From Trichobilharzia szidati (taxonomy: Eukaryota; Platyhelminthes; Trematoda; Strigeidida; Schistosomatidae), in assembly GCA_944472155.2 (NCBI GenBank), contig OX235279.1:114630110-114694109 (forward strand): a stretch of DNA of 64,000 nucleotides, written 5' to 3'. The position numbers and the translations under genes were made by a program. The notes under the pieces were generated by a model, which worked only from the letters and a program-made list of their open reading frames with translations, was not told the origin of the DNA and ran no database searches. This document shows, one piece after another, positions 10,996 through 21,929 of the stretch. The stretch's first letter is position 1. Each line of letters starts with the position of its first letter.

Positions 10996-11104
10996 TCATA
11001 AACATTATGCATGCGTGTGGTATACATTTAAGGCTAAGACGCTGTGTGGTGAACTGGTCCGAGATAATTAACGTCAGACTTGTTTTCTGTACCACTCTCA
11101 TCAA

Positions 11105-11880
11105 TTTTGCAACGGTCATAGGAATTAACAGCCTCATCTAACTTTCTTTTACATCGGAAACTGAAATTGACAGTCTGACATTTGGAAGGATTTAGTCTAA
11201 AAGCATTTTCTGACTTCTGATAGAAAGCTGTCCATCTTAGTACGGTGTAGATGCGAATTAAAAGACACTGGAATAGTTAGTCCGCGCACTTGACATATTT
11301 TATTTCGTATACGTATGTACATTAAGTTCGTCAAACAAAAATACAATTGGTAGTGGACGACTATAATGGAGAAAATGTTGCGATGCAAGACTGCAGCTAC
11401 ATCTGAAGTACTTCTACTGTGTTTATAGGCGAATTATTTGAGGTCGGTAAAGGCTTTAAGTGAAGGTTGAAGATTTAGTAAGAGTAACTTTCCCATAGCT
11501 TTTAGAAAAGGGGAGGTAATAGCAATAGGTCGAAATTCAAAACATGTTCCATTAGACGACTTAGGTACAAGTACAATTTTAAAGTCCTTCCAAACGGATG
11601 GCACAACATTGCTGGAAAAAGATTCATTAAATGTGTGAGAGGATAACACAGGATATCTGCACATTTTTTAAGAATAAGGCTAGGCAAACAATCTGGAACT
11701 AGGCTACAAGAAGGGTTCAACGACTGGAGATATTTTAGAACGTCATTTGTATTGAAACCAGGGAAGCAACTCTTATTAACACTTGTGACACCAGAGACCT
11801 TGGCATTTGTGGGAGAATGTATGAATGCCTTGTTTAAGGTACACATATCAAATGAATAGGAAATATTGGAGGTAATTCAG
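11105..11880 (-). pseudogene. Non-LTR retrotransposon RT relic (CR1/jockey-like)
   Basis: Minus-strand frames in order: a leader with LKYLQSLNPSCS and VPDCLPSLILKKCAD, then after a frameshift VPSVWKDFKIVLVPKSSNGT and EFRPIAITSPFLKAMGKLLL (RT motif 1-2 region). After a deletion comes the C-terminal segment LNPSKCQTVNFSFR near 11160-11220. The catalytic YADD part is deleted. The LNPSKCQTV segment also occurs in the relic at 55.2-55.8 kb, so both belong to one family. Confidence 0.75.
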
Positions 11881-11889
11881 ATGCATAAA

Positions 11890-14820
11890 GGCGTCAGTTA
11901 TTTAATATTCATAAAGTAGATATGCAAACACCGCAGTTGTTGATCATAGAAATGATGGATATTAGATAACATCACATGATTTAACGGCATATTGGAAATA
12001 GATGAAAATTGTTGCTTTGCTGGCTGTCAGTCTATTTGATGATGTCACTGCATATTAACAGATTAGTGAAGTAGCTATCAAGCCTAAGTTATTACATTTA
12101 CTTGTACTTCATACTTGGCGTTTAACAGTATACAGACTTGCAGATAAGGCGATTTTAGCGTATCGAACAGTACAGAATTATTATTCAACTTGCTAAATCC
12201 TACTTAGTTTTTACAATGTGCTAATGTATAGAAGCAGACACGAAATCTTACGAAGGGCTAAAGTGACAGTCTCATAATACTATAGTAAATCTCCATCCCA
12301 CTAACTAAGCTTAACGTGCATTAATCCGATTTCATTTATTACAAAAGCACATAGTACAGCGACGCACTGAAAAAGTCCAGACGAAGTAGAATTGAAGAGT
12401 ATATTAAACATTTCATTAATTTACAAAAGAAAATCCCGATGAAGAGTATTAACGTTAGTTTGACCGAATGATATTTCCGCTTATTTCATATTCGACAACC
12501 TCCGTTTACCTGAAAAAAACAAAGCACATGTAAGGACTAGCACAACATGAAGTTATGAAAGATAATTCTACATATTAGCACACACTATGAATACACTGAT
12601 TCTGTTAATACTAAGTAATATCTCATGCAAATAAATGTATTTGTAGTTTACAGCTGGTTTTTATATTGACACCATAAGCATCAATAGACCTCATATGTTT
12701 ACCAGTATTAAAGATATCAAGACAATCTTTGAAATTTCCATACTATTCAGGCGCCATTCTCTCATCAACCTTACTTGCAGATCAACCTAACACTAACTAC
12801 GCTTACATTAAATGAAGTATTGCAAATGTGTAGCTTAGAAATTGATCCATAATCTCAGTAATGTCTAATGAGCATAGTTTTATGAATCCTACAGAAATTA
12901 CATTCTCACATTAAGGAATCTGTAGCCATCAAATATAAGCTGAACATGCTTCAACTCTAAACAGATATGCATAGTGTTAGCAACATAGAGCAACACTTAA
13001 GATATTGTAAGATACGCAGACCTGTTGTGTTGATGAGGATAACAATGACATATAATGCAACCTAAACTTTCACTCGTGATGCGGCATCTGTACTGCTTCA
13101 TGTCAATGGAAAATTCAGGAAAAATTCATCACCACTATTGGTGATCAAAAACATTGCAGCATTAAGTTTACAGTGCCAGTGAGAATGGCATAACAGACAG
13201 TAGATTGATAGTAATACAGCTGACTAGATTCAGTTCTCATAATCGACACAATCCATGTGTATAATGATACTATACACTGAATTAATGCACCAAGTGACAC
13301 AGTAAGGAAATTTAAACGAGTGATTGTCTTCTCCACTGCACTGCACTTACAATAATCATGACAACCACCTACGTTTGCCAGCCAAGCAGTCAGCTTAGCA
13401 ATGGCACAATATTAATAAAGTTGATATTTTTTATGCATTGAGTCCATATAACTCCTATTACGCTACACTAAACAGTGCAAATATACATGAGATACACTTA
13501 GAAATAACCTCTCAACTTACGATAATTCCTGTCCAAACACACATACGGTGAGACACATCTACATGATTGCTTCTATTCCCACAGAAGGTTCTGTTAGCAT
13601 TTACGGGTGATTTCCAAGTACTCGTAGAATTCTTTTGTCAAATAGTACTGTTCTTCACACGAAAATAGGCTGTATTGATATCCTGAGACTTGAAGTCTTC
13701 ATTGAGTGGTACTATGCCGAAAGACGCAGCTTCTAAATAAAGTAGACTATTTGTTTAGGTGACATTACCCTCCAACTTTCCTATCTTCCTCATTATAGCG
13801 ATATTTTGATACAGTCCGCCTGAAACACTAATAGTTGCAACCAATATGCTATGAGTGTGTCGCAGTCAGATTACATGACGCGGACACCAATATAACTGGC
13901 CAGAAAATGGGAATTCCCATCAATCCAGATAACATATAACACAATTTTACTAGAAATTATTGACAAAAAATTACCAAGTGAAATTTTAACAGCTGTTCAA
14001 GAACGTGACATTTAACGTCTACCTTCATGGACTTAGTTACATTCAACTCATCTTTGGTGCAGTGTTCTTTTCTCCCTTTGAAGCATACTCTAAGATACTT
14101 GATTATAGGGAGAAAAGGATGAATTTGATTTGTACTTACTGATCAGTAGATATGGTGATGGTCACTAAGTTGAATCGCCCCATCCTGCAGGAACAGCAAC
14201 GTGCAATTTGACGGCACGAGATTTTAATGGGGCTTGGATCGTTATCTTGAAAAAGATAATAATGATCGCCTAGATAGATGATGCTTCTGCCTTTAAACAT
14301 GTACCATTCGCTCAGCCTATATTTGAGATGTGACCACGTGTGCTCTGCACAGATTTACCGGTATCTTATAAATTAACCTGCTTTCCATTGTCGGACTTTT
14401 GAATACCACTTCACCTCATTATATTCCATTAAACCTAACATTTTGCAGCCCTTTATGAATTCGATTCGACTTATTCTATTCCTATTGTCTGTAGGGTACG
14501 GCTGTGCACCAAATACACAAAAAGGTATGAAATAAAAACAACCGACTTGAGGATAATTGTATTAAAACCATAAGTGGATATCATGATAGTAAGACCTATA
14601 TGGGTAGCATTATACATTGAAAATGAAAGTTGTCAGACCACGGATTATATAGTTTCCCATTGTATGTCCTTTATGAATGAATTTATTAATGATACATTGC
14701 ACCTACTTGCTTCATTACACCTTACTGATTCACCCCAGCACTTTTACTTTTCTAAAACAGCTTTCAATCCCATGTAAATGTAGTACTTACCTTAATATTG
14801 GTTGGTTATCGCATGCCTAC
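11890..14820. other. Intergenic, nothing recognised
   Basis: AT-rich DNA with only short frames (for example 13145-13336 minus and 14574-14777 plus) lacking domains or splice context. Confidence 0.45.
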
Positions 14821-15027
14821 AACCAGGGGTTGAAGGCAGCCTGTCGACGGCCGTAATTTTGAGCGCCTGCGAGTGAGATAAACAAGTGATTTGCTCGCTT
14901 GTGATTGGCCAGTTTGTCATTCGAGCTGCGGTAATTTCAAACATGATTTAACTGCTTGGTAAGGTTCGCAATTGCCAGGAGCGTTTTATCAAGTCGGGTG
15001 CATAATTGACAGCACATACTATTACAG

Positions 15028-15112
15028 CTCATGATAGACTTGATAAACCAGAGGATTTATTTGCTGAATTCAATGAATTCATCCCATATCAAGATCAAAA
15101 CAGTATATGTAG
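15028..15112 (+). CDS. Coding-like exon inside the TIR element (first of two)
   Basis: TATTACAG precedes it and GTAAAC follows it. The frame reads HDRLDKPEDLFAEFNEFIPY and ends with the first two bases of an Arg codon. It joins in phase to 15242-15305. The acidic, amphipathic sequence looks like genuine protein, but I recognise no family. It could be the end of a transposase or a captured host gene fragment. Confidence 0.35.
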
Positions 15113-15241
15113 GTAAACCTTCATTTACTGTTTTGCTATGACGAAGATCGGAAAGCAGGTATCAAATGTCTCAGTAAGCAGTGTAATACATGTAGGCTAC
15201 ATGTTTTTAGTTGAAATAAACTGGTCTCCATTCCCTTTCAG

Positions 15242-15305
15242 GATCAATCTTGAGTTCATTTGCAATAAGCTAGTTGACCACATCAGTATTGCGAGAATGC
15301 AGTGA
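15242..15305 (+). CDS. Coding-like terminal exon inside the TIR element (second)
   Basis: Preceded by TTCCCTTTCAG. Its first base completes the Arg codon of the previous exon, and the frame continues INLEFICNKLVDHISIARMQ to TGA. The two pieces join cleanly, which is the main support for a spliced coding unit of roughly 50 residues at the C-terminus of an unknown protein. Confidence 0.35.
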
Positions 15306-15438
15306 AAGTAAGTAAAAACCTGCTTCATAAGATTACGTGATACATTTAACTGATAGAAATGATAGAGAAGATTTGTAGCTCAGGTGGATGATTTTGATGT
15401 GGTTGTGTTCTCTGAGCTGGATAGTTGATTTGCGAAGC

Positions 15439-15468
15439 TTTCATCACCCTACTAGGTGACATCTTCAG
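15439..15468 (-). ncRNA. Hammerhead-like core in Penelope tail (candidate)
   Basis: On the minus strand CTGAAGA is followed by a 6-bp hairpin (GTCACC / GGTGAT, loop TAGTAG) and then GAAA, the arrangement of a hammerhead core with stem II. The related tail at 42615-42644 keeps CTGAAGA and GAAA while changing stem bases. Penelope elements are known to carry minimal hammerhead ribozymes. I could not draw convincing stems I and III, so this may be a degenerate or coincidental motif. Confidence 0.4.
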
Positions 15469-17488
15469 CGCATACTTCAATTTGAAGTGAGCTTTTAGAT
15501 TTCTCCACGGGTTTATTAATCATCTCTCCTGGCGACCTTGGACGTGATTGGTTGTTTTTGTTTGTTTTCACACCTTCTAGGTTGCTTGTATTGTCACTCA
15601 TTGTTTCTTTGACTTGAACTTTGACCCTTTGTGTGTGACGTTTCTTTCTTATCGGTTGATAAATTTTGTCTATCTCGATGTGTCTATTGATTGATGATTC
15701 ACTGGAATGCCAAGCTTCTAAAAATTCTCTAGCATTCTCGTTGTTTCCTCTGTCTAATATTTGAACGTTGTCCCAGTCGAATTGGTGTCCGTGGTTGTCT
15801 GTATGTAGTGATATGAGGGAGTGGATATCATGTCTCTTGACAGCTAGTTTATGTTCGTGGATACGAAGACGAAGGGGACGTCCACTTTGGCCAATGTAGT
15901 GTTTTTCGCAGTTGATACAATCTATTTTGTAGATGATGTTGGTTTTATCTTCCTTCGCTGTTGAGTCTTTTGGTTGACATAGAATTGAGTGAAGTGACTT
16001 TGTTGGTTTGTGTACGACGTCAATTCCTAAAGGTTTGAAGAGTCTTGTAGTGATTTCTGAGATATCCTTTATATATGGTAGGGCGATTTTCTTTGTGCTT
16101 TCCTTGGGGGCTTTTGGTTTGATAGGTTGGCTTGGGGGTATATGTCTTTTGATGAAATTTCGTGGATATCCATTCTTTTGGAAAACGTCCATGAGATATT
16201 TTTCTTCGATTTTCCTTAAGGTGGGAGTGCTGCAATGAGTCCTGGCTCGCTTGAATAGTGTTTGTATGCAATTCCTCTTGTGTGCTATTGGATTGTTGCT
16301 GTTGTGATTCAGGATTTGGTCTGTGTGAGTTGATTTTCTATAGACTTGAGTTTCTAATTCTCCTGTCGTTGTTCGCTTGACCAAGACATCCAAAAATGGG
16401 ATTTGGTTTTCTGACTCCTCTTCTCTTGTGAATTTGGTGTCGTTGAAGACGTTGTTTATCAGGTTGTGAGCTTTATCTAACTCGTTTCTTTTGATAATTA
16501 CGAATGTGTCGTCTACGTAACGTATCCAAATCTTGGGTTTGATCTTTGGTAAAATTATGTTCTCGAGCCTTTGCATCACTGCTTCTGCAATCAAACCTGA
16601 TATTGGCGATCCCATAGGTGTTCCTTTGACTTGTTCATATATTTGGCCGTTGAATTGGAAGTACGTTGTTAGACATAGGTTTATGCATTCCATCCAACTT
16701 GTGTGTTGCATTTTTGATTTTTGTGGAAGGTGTTCGTCGTTGCTAAGTAATTGCTCCATGGTTTCTTTTGCTAGTTTTTGTCCGATTGAGGTATACAATG
16801 CTGTGACGTCGAAGGATATCATTGTCTCTTGTTCATCTATTCGGATGCCTCTGATTTTCTCTAGGAATTGGATAGCGGAGTTGATGGAGTGGTCACAAGA
16901 TTCCGTTAGGTGCTTTAGTTTTCTGTATAATTCTTTGGATAAATTGTATGTTGGAGTTCCTGGTAGTGATACAATTGGTCGTAACGGGATATTTGGTTTG
17001 TGTATTTTGGGTCTGCCGTAGAATCGGGGTAGGACTGGTCCACTGGATTTCATTCGCCATTGGTCTTGTTTTGTGATTTGTCCAGTTTCGGTAAGCTTGC
17101 TTAAGGTCCTTTGGATGCGGTTGTCCAGTGTTTGTATGGGATTTGTTGGGAGTTGTTGATACACATCCTTGTCTTTGAGTAGTTCTTCAGCCTTCTTGGT
17201 GTATTCTTCTCTGTCCATGACTACTGTTGTTCTTCCTTTGTCGGCTGGTAGAATGACGATGTCCTTCCTATTTTTCAGCTTTTTGAGGGCCTTTAGTTCT
17301 TGAGAGTTGAGTTGTGTGTGTTGTTTCTTCTGTTTGACCATTGGTACAATTGTTTGGCGTATCTCTTCCTGTGTTTCCTCCTTTAAGTTTGATGATTTGA
17401 GTAATGATTCAAAGGCAGCGAAGAAATCAGTTTTCGAGGCATCTCCGGTGTTGTAGTTTAATCCTTTTTGTAGTAGTTGTTGTTCCAT
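15452..17488 (-). CDS. Penelope RT with GIY-YIG endonuclease, open
   Basis: 678 codons without interruption. Order: KGLNYN leader; DIVILPADKGRTTVVMD, a Penelope hallmark; YGRPKIHKPNIPLRPIVS; MISFDVTALYTSI (first catalytic Asp); GTPMGSPISGLIAE; IRYVDDTF (YVDD catalytic pair); FLDVLVKR; a thumb region (VYRKSTHTDQ); then a C-terminal GIY-YIG-type nuclease with IIYKIDCINCEKHYIGQSGR and LRIHEHKLAVKRHD. The protein would nick target DNA with the GIY-YIG domain and copy element RNA. All recognisable catalytic motifs are present, so it may still be functional or was so recently; N-terminal completeness is uncertain. Confidence 0.9.
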   Translation of the reverse strand: MEQQLLQKGLNYNTGDASKTDFFAAFESLLKSSNLKEETQEEIRQTIVPMVKQKKQHTQLNSQELKALKKLKNRKDIVILPADKGRTTVVMDREEYTKKAEELLKDKDVYQQLPTNPIQTLDNRIQRTLSKLTETGQITKQDQWRMKSSGPVLPRFYGRPKIHKPNIPLRPIVSLPGTPTYNLSKELYRKLKHLTESCDHSINSAIQFLEKIRGIRIDEQETMISFDVTALYTSIGQKLAKETMEQLLSNDEHLPQKSKMQHTSWMECINLCLTTYFQFNGQIYEQVKGTPMGSPISGLIAEAVMQRLENIILPKIKPKIWIRYVDDTFVIIKRNELDKAHNLINNVFNDTKFTREEESENQIPFLDVLVKRTTTGELETQVYRKSTHTDQILNHNSNNPIAHKRNCIQTLFKRARTHCSTPTLRKIEEKYLMDVFQKNGYPRNFIKRHIPPSQPIKPKAPKESTKKIALPYIKDISEITTRLFKPLGIDVVHKPTKSLHSILCQPKDSTAKEDKTNIIYKIDCINCEKHYIGQSGRPLRLRIHEHKLAVKRHDIHSLISLHTDNHGHQFDWDNVQILDRGNNENAREFLEAWHSSESSINRHIEIDKIYQPIRKKRHTQRVKVQVKETMSDNTSNLEGVKTNKNNQSRPRSPGEMINKPVEKSKSSLQIEVCAEDVT

Positions 17489-17512
17489 TTTTGATATTGG
17501 TTATCAATAAGC

Positions 17513-18371
17513 CTCTCCAAATATCTAATTTTACCTAGCATTTTTAAGATCACGTCATATACTCCGTACTTCACAAATTACGCAAAGGCTAGAAATCAGC
17601 TTTATCAAGTAGAATACACAAACGAATAACGAGGAATACATTTATTAATGAATAAACATGTAATACATAATCAACAACACGGCAGATATCTTTTTCTTTA
17701 TCGCTCAAATCCATGAAGTTCCCGGAAGTAGATATTATCTGAAAAACAACAAAAGAATTCTCAAGATGTACACATTGTTACCACTGTAAATGCAATAAAT
17801 AACTACTTAACATGTTTAAAATGATGAAATAATCAGTTTAATTGTATACAATTACATCAGTCAATATTTTTCAGGAAGAAAAAATGGATATTGCATCTAC
17901 CTGTAAACATCAAGTATATGCTATAAAATAAGTAAATACTATGCGTATATAATTTCTAAGTATTTCTGTAGATTTACTTTAATGAAATGCATGTATAGGA
18001 GCTTTGACAGCATTAGCAAAAGTAAACAACAAAGTAAATCAAATAATCAACAAAACCAACTATCCCACCTCATCATGTCCATGTATAATCCTTTAAACTG
18101 CAAAAAATTCACTAAAAGTCGTTATAATATGTCTATTCAAGTAAATTGACGTTTTCTGAACGGGAAAGTACGTAATTCAACAATTTATAAATTGGCCGTA
18201 AATTACGGCCGGATAAGGACACCATCATTTTCTGTTTATGCTAAAAACGCCTTATTACATCAACTTTTAGCAGCAATATAGGTGTAAAAGTGTGTAAAAC
18301 AACGAAAAATCACCTATTTTCGAAGTTTTTTCATTAAATAAAGCCGCTAGACTTCAGCTGATCAAATGACA
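17513..18371. other. TIR-element interior, no gene seen
   Basis: AT-rich sequence between the Penelope 5' end and the right TIR. The only structure noted is the near-perfect palindrome GGCCGTAA-A-TTACGGCC at 18194-18210, matching the inner end of the TIR. Confidence 0.5.
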
Positions 18372-18559
18372 TACGGCCGTCTACAGGCTGCCGGGGTTGA
18401 AAACGAGACGAAGTCGATTTTCCCGCGCAACCTGGAGGACTGCTGTACAATTCAATAATTATACGGCCTGGTTCAGACAACGAGTGTTTATATATATATC
18501 AAATATTTAGCTGTTGAAGCATTATTAACTTGTAGACAATCTACGATTTGTGATTGTAT

Positions 18560-18970
18560 CATACTTGATCGTGCCTGTTAAAATGGCATGCATTTTCATG
18601 TAAATTTACATGTTTATAAGAAAATACACACTATTATTGCTGGTATTTGGTTTGCTTATAGTAAAAACCGACTCACCCAGGAGTAGAGTGAGAATAATAG
18701 ATATCCACCGTGTTTATCCGTTAGTTTCAGTGTCGGATTGTTCGTTGATGCGTGCGATTTCAATCTGTTTGTTATTCAACGCTTAAAGTGTAGCAATGTA
18801 AACTGGTTTCCAACAAAAACAATAAAAACTATTTTGTTTGTTTTTTCAAACAAAAATACAGTAAGCCTTCGCATCCATATTTCTTTGCTTTTTAATAATT
18901 TTTTATATATACCAGATTTTGAGAATGTAATCAGTGTGTTTTATAAGGAGCAAATGAATTTAGGTGTTTA
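18560..18970. repeat. Dispersed repeat next to Gypsy 3' end
   Basis: 18565-18660 is related to 7455-7520 (GGCATGCATTTTCATGT...). It adjoins the 3' side of the minus-strand Gypsy relic and might be part of a terminal repeat; the rest of the interval shows nothing recognisable. Confidence 0.35.
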
Positions 18971-18979
18971 GTATGCCAA

Positions 18980-20060
18980 TTATTCACGCCGTAGATGTGA
19001 TAGAAATTGTTCACAAGTCAGAGGTTCAGCCCATTTAAGCTGTTCTCTAGTCTTAGCAGGTTTCGTGCTGGTATTTGCGCTATCTACTACTGTTTGTGGA
19101 AGCCTTTCTAGCACTACTTTGGGAGGATCGTTGTCTAGATAGGCCAGCTTTAGCCTGTTGGCAATAACACTGCCTGTGAAATCACCTCGTTGAGTAACAG
19201 AGTATTTTGGGCGCCTTGTTGTGACCTTGAAGGGACCTTCGTATGGTGGGCTGAGGGATGGTTGTGCTCTATCACATTCCACACATACGCAGGAGCAGGA
19301 GTCTAAGTCCTTTGGTATGCATACCGCTCTTGATTCTTCTCGTGAGGGAATCGGCCTCAAGTTGGTTATTTGTGGCCGGGGTCTGTCAACACATGTAGTC
19401 TGGTCAAGGCTTTTTCTATCAGCACTAGGACTGGTAAACTCACCAGGCAGTCCCAGTGTGCTTCCCAATACCATTTTGGGAGCGGAGCATTGAGTATCAG
19501 CTTTTATTGATGTTTGGACACCAAGAAAAACCATTTGGAGGAGTTCTGCTCAGTGAATGGGGTTAGGGTGAGATGTCAATGCCCCCTTCAGTTGTCACTG
19601 AAAGCGTCCTATTACCCCACTGGCTTGAGGGTCATATGCTGCGCAGTGTATTGCATGTGGCCCGAGGATCTTAGACAAGTCGTTGAAAAGCAGTGACTCA
19701 AATTGAGCCCCCATATCAGTTGTAATCGTTACAGGCACACTGAACATAGCTACCGTTTCACTACCGTTTCCGCCGTAATATCAGTAAGTCATACAGCCAA
19801 TGGGAGCCAGGTGAACCTATCGACGCATGTAAAAAAGTGAGTGAGTCCATTTGAGTATGGCAGGGGACGTTCTAAGTCTACATGAACTAGGGTGAGGCGA
19901 GTATCTGGGTACGAGAATGTTCCTAAGGGTGACATTGTGAATCTGCTTATTTTTGCTCTTTGGTACGTCATGCACTCTCTCACCCACTTCTGCACATCAC
20001 GTTGTAGGTTTGGCCAAATATATATTGCCGAGATTACTTTAGCCAAATACTTTGCTCCGT
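18980..20060 (-). pseudogene. Gypsy integrase relic
   Basis: The zinc-binding region and core begin at 20046 (IWPNLQRDVQKWVRECMTYQ, a degenerate HHCC segment, then LVHVDLERPLPYSNG, catalytic Asp region, and FFTCVDRFTWLPLAV). The middle is broken. The C-terminal open frame 18980-19534 holds the GPY/F-type module (PPYEGPFKVTTRRPKYSV) followed by an acidic tail. The domain inserts element cDNA; this copy cannot function. Confidence 0.8.
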
Positions 20061-20079
20061 AGTATGAATACAGCTCTCC

Positions 20080-20720
20080 TCATGAGCTTAGGGAAGAAGG
20101 CCCTGGGTGAATTTTTCGTTGTGTCAAGTTACCATCTCCTGGAGATGGCAGGTGTTCAAGTTTGGGATCGGAGTTATTTGTGATGAGGGTACGATCTAAC
20201 TCTCCGTAGTTCCTTATATTTCTGGCCAGTGCTTTGAAGTCTACAGTGGTTTGTTGCAGTGTATTCACATCCGTTCTGGACACTGCATCGGCCACACAGT
20301 TCTCCATCCCCTCCACATATCTTGGATCACTGGTAAACTGTGATATAAAATCAAGGTGACGAATTTCGCATGGTGATTATTCGCCTGTTTTCGCATCGAA
20401 CGCGTAAATGAGAGGCCTGTTATCTGCATAGATCGTGAATGGCCTGGCCTCGATCATGTGAAGAAAGTGTCTAACTGCCAAGTCGGCAACTCTCCACCAA
20501 AAGTAGAGCAACTGGTTTCCGTAGGATTAAGCCATTTAGAGGAGAATGCTATTGGATCCATTTTATACTGGCTGGTTTAAGGCTGCTCCCACAACTTTAT
20601 CTGATGCGTCTACCGTGAACGCAAGAGGGGCATCTGGGTAAGAATATTTCAGGGTACGGCTTCCGCTAACGCTTCTCTCAGCTGTGCAATTGCGTCGGAT
20701 CCCTGCTTAGATAACTGAAA
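20080..20720 (-). pseudogene. Gypsy RNase H and linker relic
   Basis: Minus-strand fragments LAFTVDASDKVVGAAL (catalytic Asp), ARPFTIYADNRPLIYAF (second Asp) and CVADAVSRTDV (the typical DALSR-like end). The integrase linker follows. Several stops. Confidence 0.75.
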
Positions 20721-20739
20721 GTCCTTTGGTCCACCGCCT

Positions 20740-21300
20740 AATGCATTATTCAGGGACTGCATACACTGTGCGCAGATAGTTATAGGGAGTCGATAGAAAT
20801 CAATAACCCCTCAAAACTTGGGGGTTGTGTGAGGGTTGTGGGCAGGGGACACTGCTTGATGGTATCCACCCCTTTGAGTATTGGTGAGATCCCAGTACTG
20901 TCAATGATATGCCCCAGGAATTCTATTGTTTCTGCCCCCAAAACGCACTTTGATTGGTTGTCTTGTCATTGTCTCCTAGTTTGCGTTCTACTGCCCGAAT
21001 GTGCTCTTCGTGTGCATTTATATCCAGGCTGGTGATGAGTAGGTCATCTATGCATGTTTTGGCGGAAGCCAGTTCATGAAACAAGCCATCCATATATCTT
21101 TGGAGAGTTTGTGCAGCATTCCGGAGACCAAATGGCATCCGAACATATTCACATAATCCATATTGGGTTGTAGTGCCTGTTTTAAGTATATCTTCTTCAG
21201 ACACTGGAATATTGTGGTAGGTTCGCACTTATTCAGTCCTAGTAAATATTGTGCTGCTAATTCACTTCTGATTTGGAAAATCATCAGGGTGATTTGGCCA
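20740..21300 (-). pseudogene. Gypsy RT, C-terminal part
   Basis: Contains RTYHNIPVSEEDILKT, YGLCEYVRMPFGLRNAAQTL (the conserved MPFGLxNA motif) and CIDDLLITS, with Cys replacing the Tyr of the YxDD box. HEEHIRAV follows. The N-terminal half is displaced beyond a Penelope insertion (21300-21835). Confidence 0.85.
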
Positions 21301-21303
21301 TGC

Positions 21304-21835
21304 TAGATTGTAGATTAACACGAAGAGAAGATGGTGGGTTAGATAATGGCATTTGTGAGAAATCAACACACCGATAAATACATAAAATTGAATTCGTCTC
21401 ATCCAGATTCGGTAAAGATAGTTCTAGTTAAATATCTTTTTAATCGGACAAAGCGCCTTACTAGTGGGCCAGCAGATTCAAAGAACGAAATCAAACAAAT
21501 AAAGGGAATATTACTAGTGACTAACTACTCACCAGAACTTATTCAGAAATATATGGATAACCATGGAAAAACTAAGACCAGCAATCAAAGTGACGAAAAT
21601 AACGAAAGTACATAACGCAAAGCCTCTGTAGCACCGCTGTATAAAGAAGGGACGTCAGAGGCCCTATGTAGAATTCTCAATGACGCTGGAATTAGGGTGG
21701 CACTTAAACGCCCATACCGGAGATATGGAAAGTGGCAACAAACAACAAAGGGAAGTTGGAGAGGCAGGAAGAGAGAAAATATATATAAGACAAAGTGTGA
21801 AAACATGTGACTAAATTTATATGATTAATAGCGAT
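21304..21835 (+). mobile_element. Penelope fragment inserted in Gypsy RT
   Basis: A plus-strand frame 21346-21615 shows the post-RT region of a Penelope protein (RNQHTDKYIKLNSSHPDSVK, corresponding to the YRKPTxTDxY segment, then FNRTKRLTSG and EIKQIKGIL). After one stop it continues APLYKEGTSEALCRIL to about 21800. The RT core and GIY-YIG are missing. It is opposite to the Gypsy and interrupts its RT, so it arrived later. The motif TGCTCAAAACGTCATC follows directly. Confidence 0.65.
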
Positions 21836-21837
21836 AA

Positions 21838-21882
21838 CTTATGCTCAAAACGTCATCCGGTTGTTAACACTGCATCAGTGTT
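21838..21882 (+). repeat. Dispersed motif TGCTCAAAACGTCATC, copy 2
   Basis: Sits right after the Penelope fragment and shares the 16-mer and the following ACTGCA block with 10944-10995. This suggests a Penelope 3' tail. Confidence 0.45.
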
Positions 21883-21929
21883 TGATTTTTAAAATAAACT
21901 TATCTAATATAAAACTGCCTACCACACTA

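Larger units (their letters stand above)
15380..17512 (-). mobile_element. Penelope-like element 1
   Basis: A minus-strand Penelope element comprising an open RT-endonuclease ORF plus a 3' tail (15380-15451) whose sequence recurs, in both orientations, at 42605-42760. The ORF starts close to the conserved KGLNYN segment, whereas many relatives have a longer N-terminal leader, so the copy is probably 5'-truncated near 17512. It lies inside the TIR element 14835-18392. Confidence 0.85.
14835..18392. mobile_element. TIR element with 9-bp TSD, containing a Penelope element
   Basis: The ends are 21-bp inverted repeats matching at 20 positions: left 14835-14855 GGCAGCCTGTCGACGGCCGTA, right the complement of 18372-18392 with A for C at position 11. 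Directly outside are identical 9-bp direct repeats GGGGTTGAA at 14826-14834 and 18393-18401. TIRs with a 9-bp target duplication are typical of Mutator-like (and some Merlin) cut-and-paste transposons. The TIR end GGCCGTAA also recurs internally as a palindrome (18194-18210), which could be a transposase-binding site. The interior holds two coding-like exons (plus) and a Penelope ORF (minus). I infer a DNA transposon into which a Penelope element inserted; no transposase is recognised. Confidence 0.75.

Noticed and set aside
16008..17021. Plus-strand open frames opposite the Penelope 1 ORF
   Set aside because: Antisense shadows of a long coding region.
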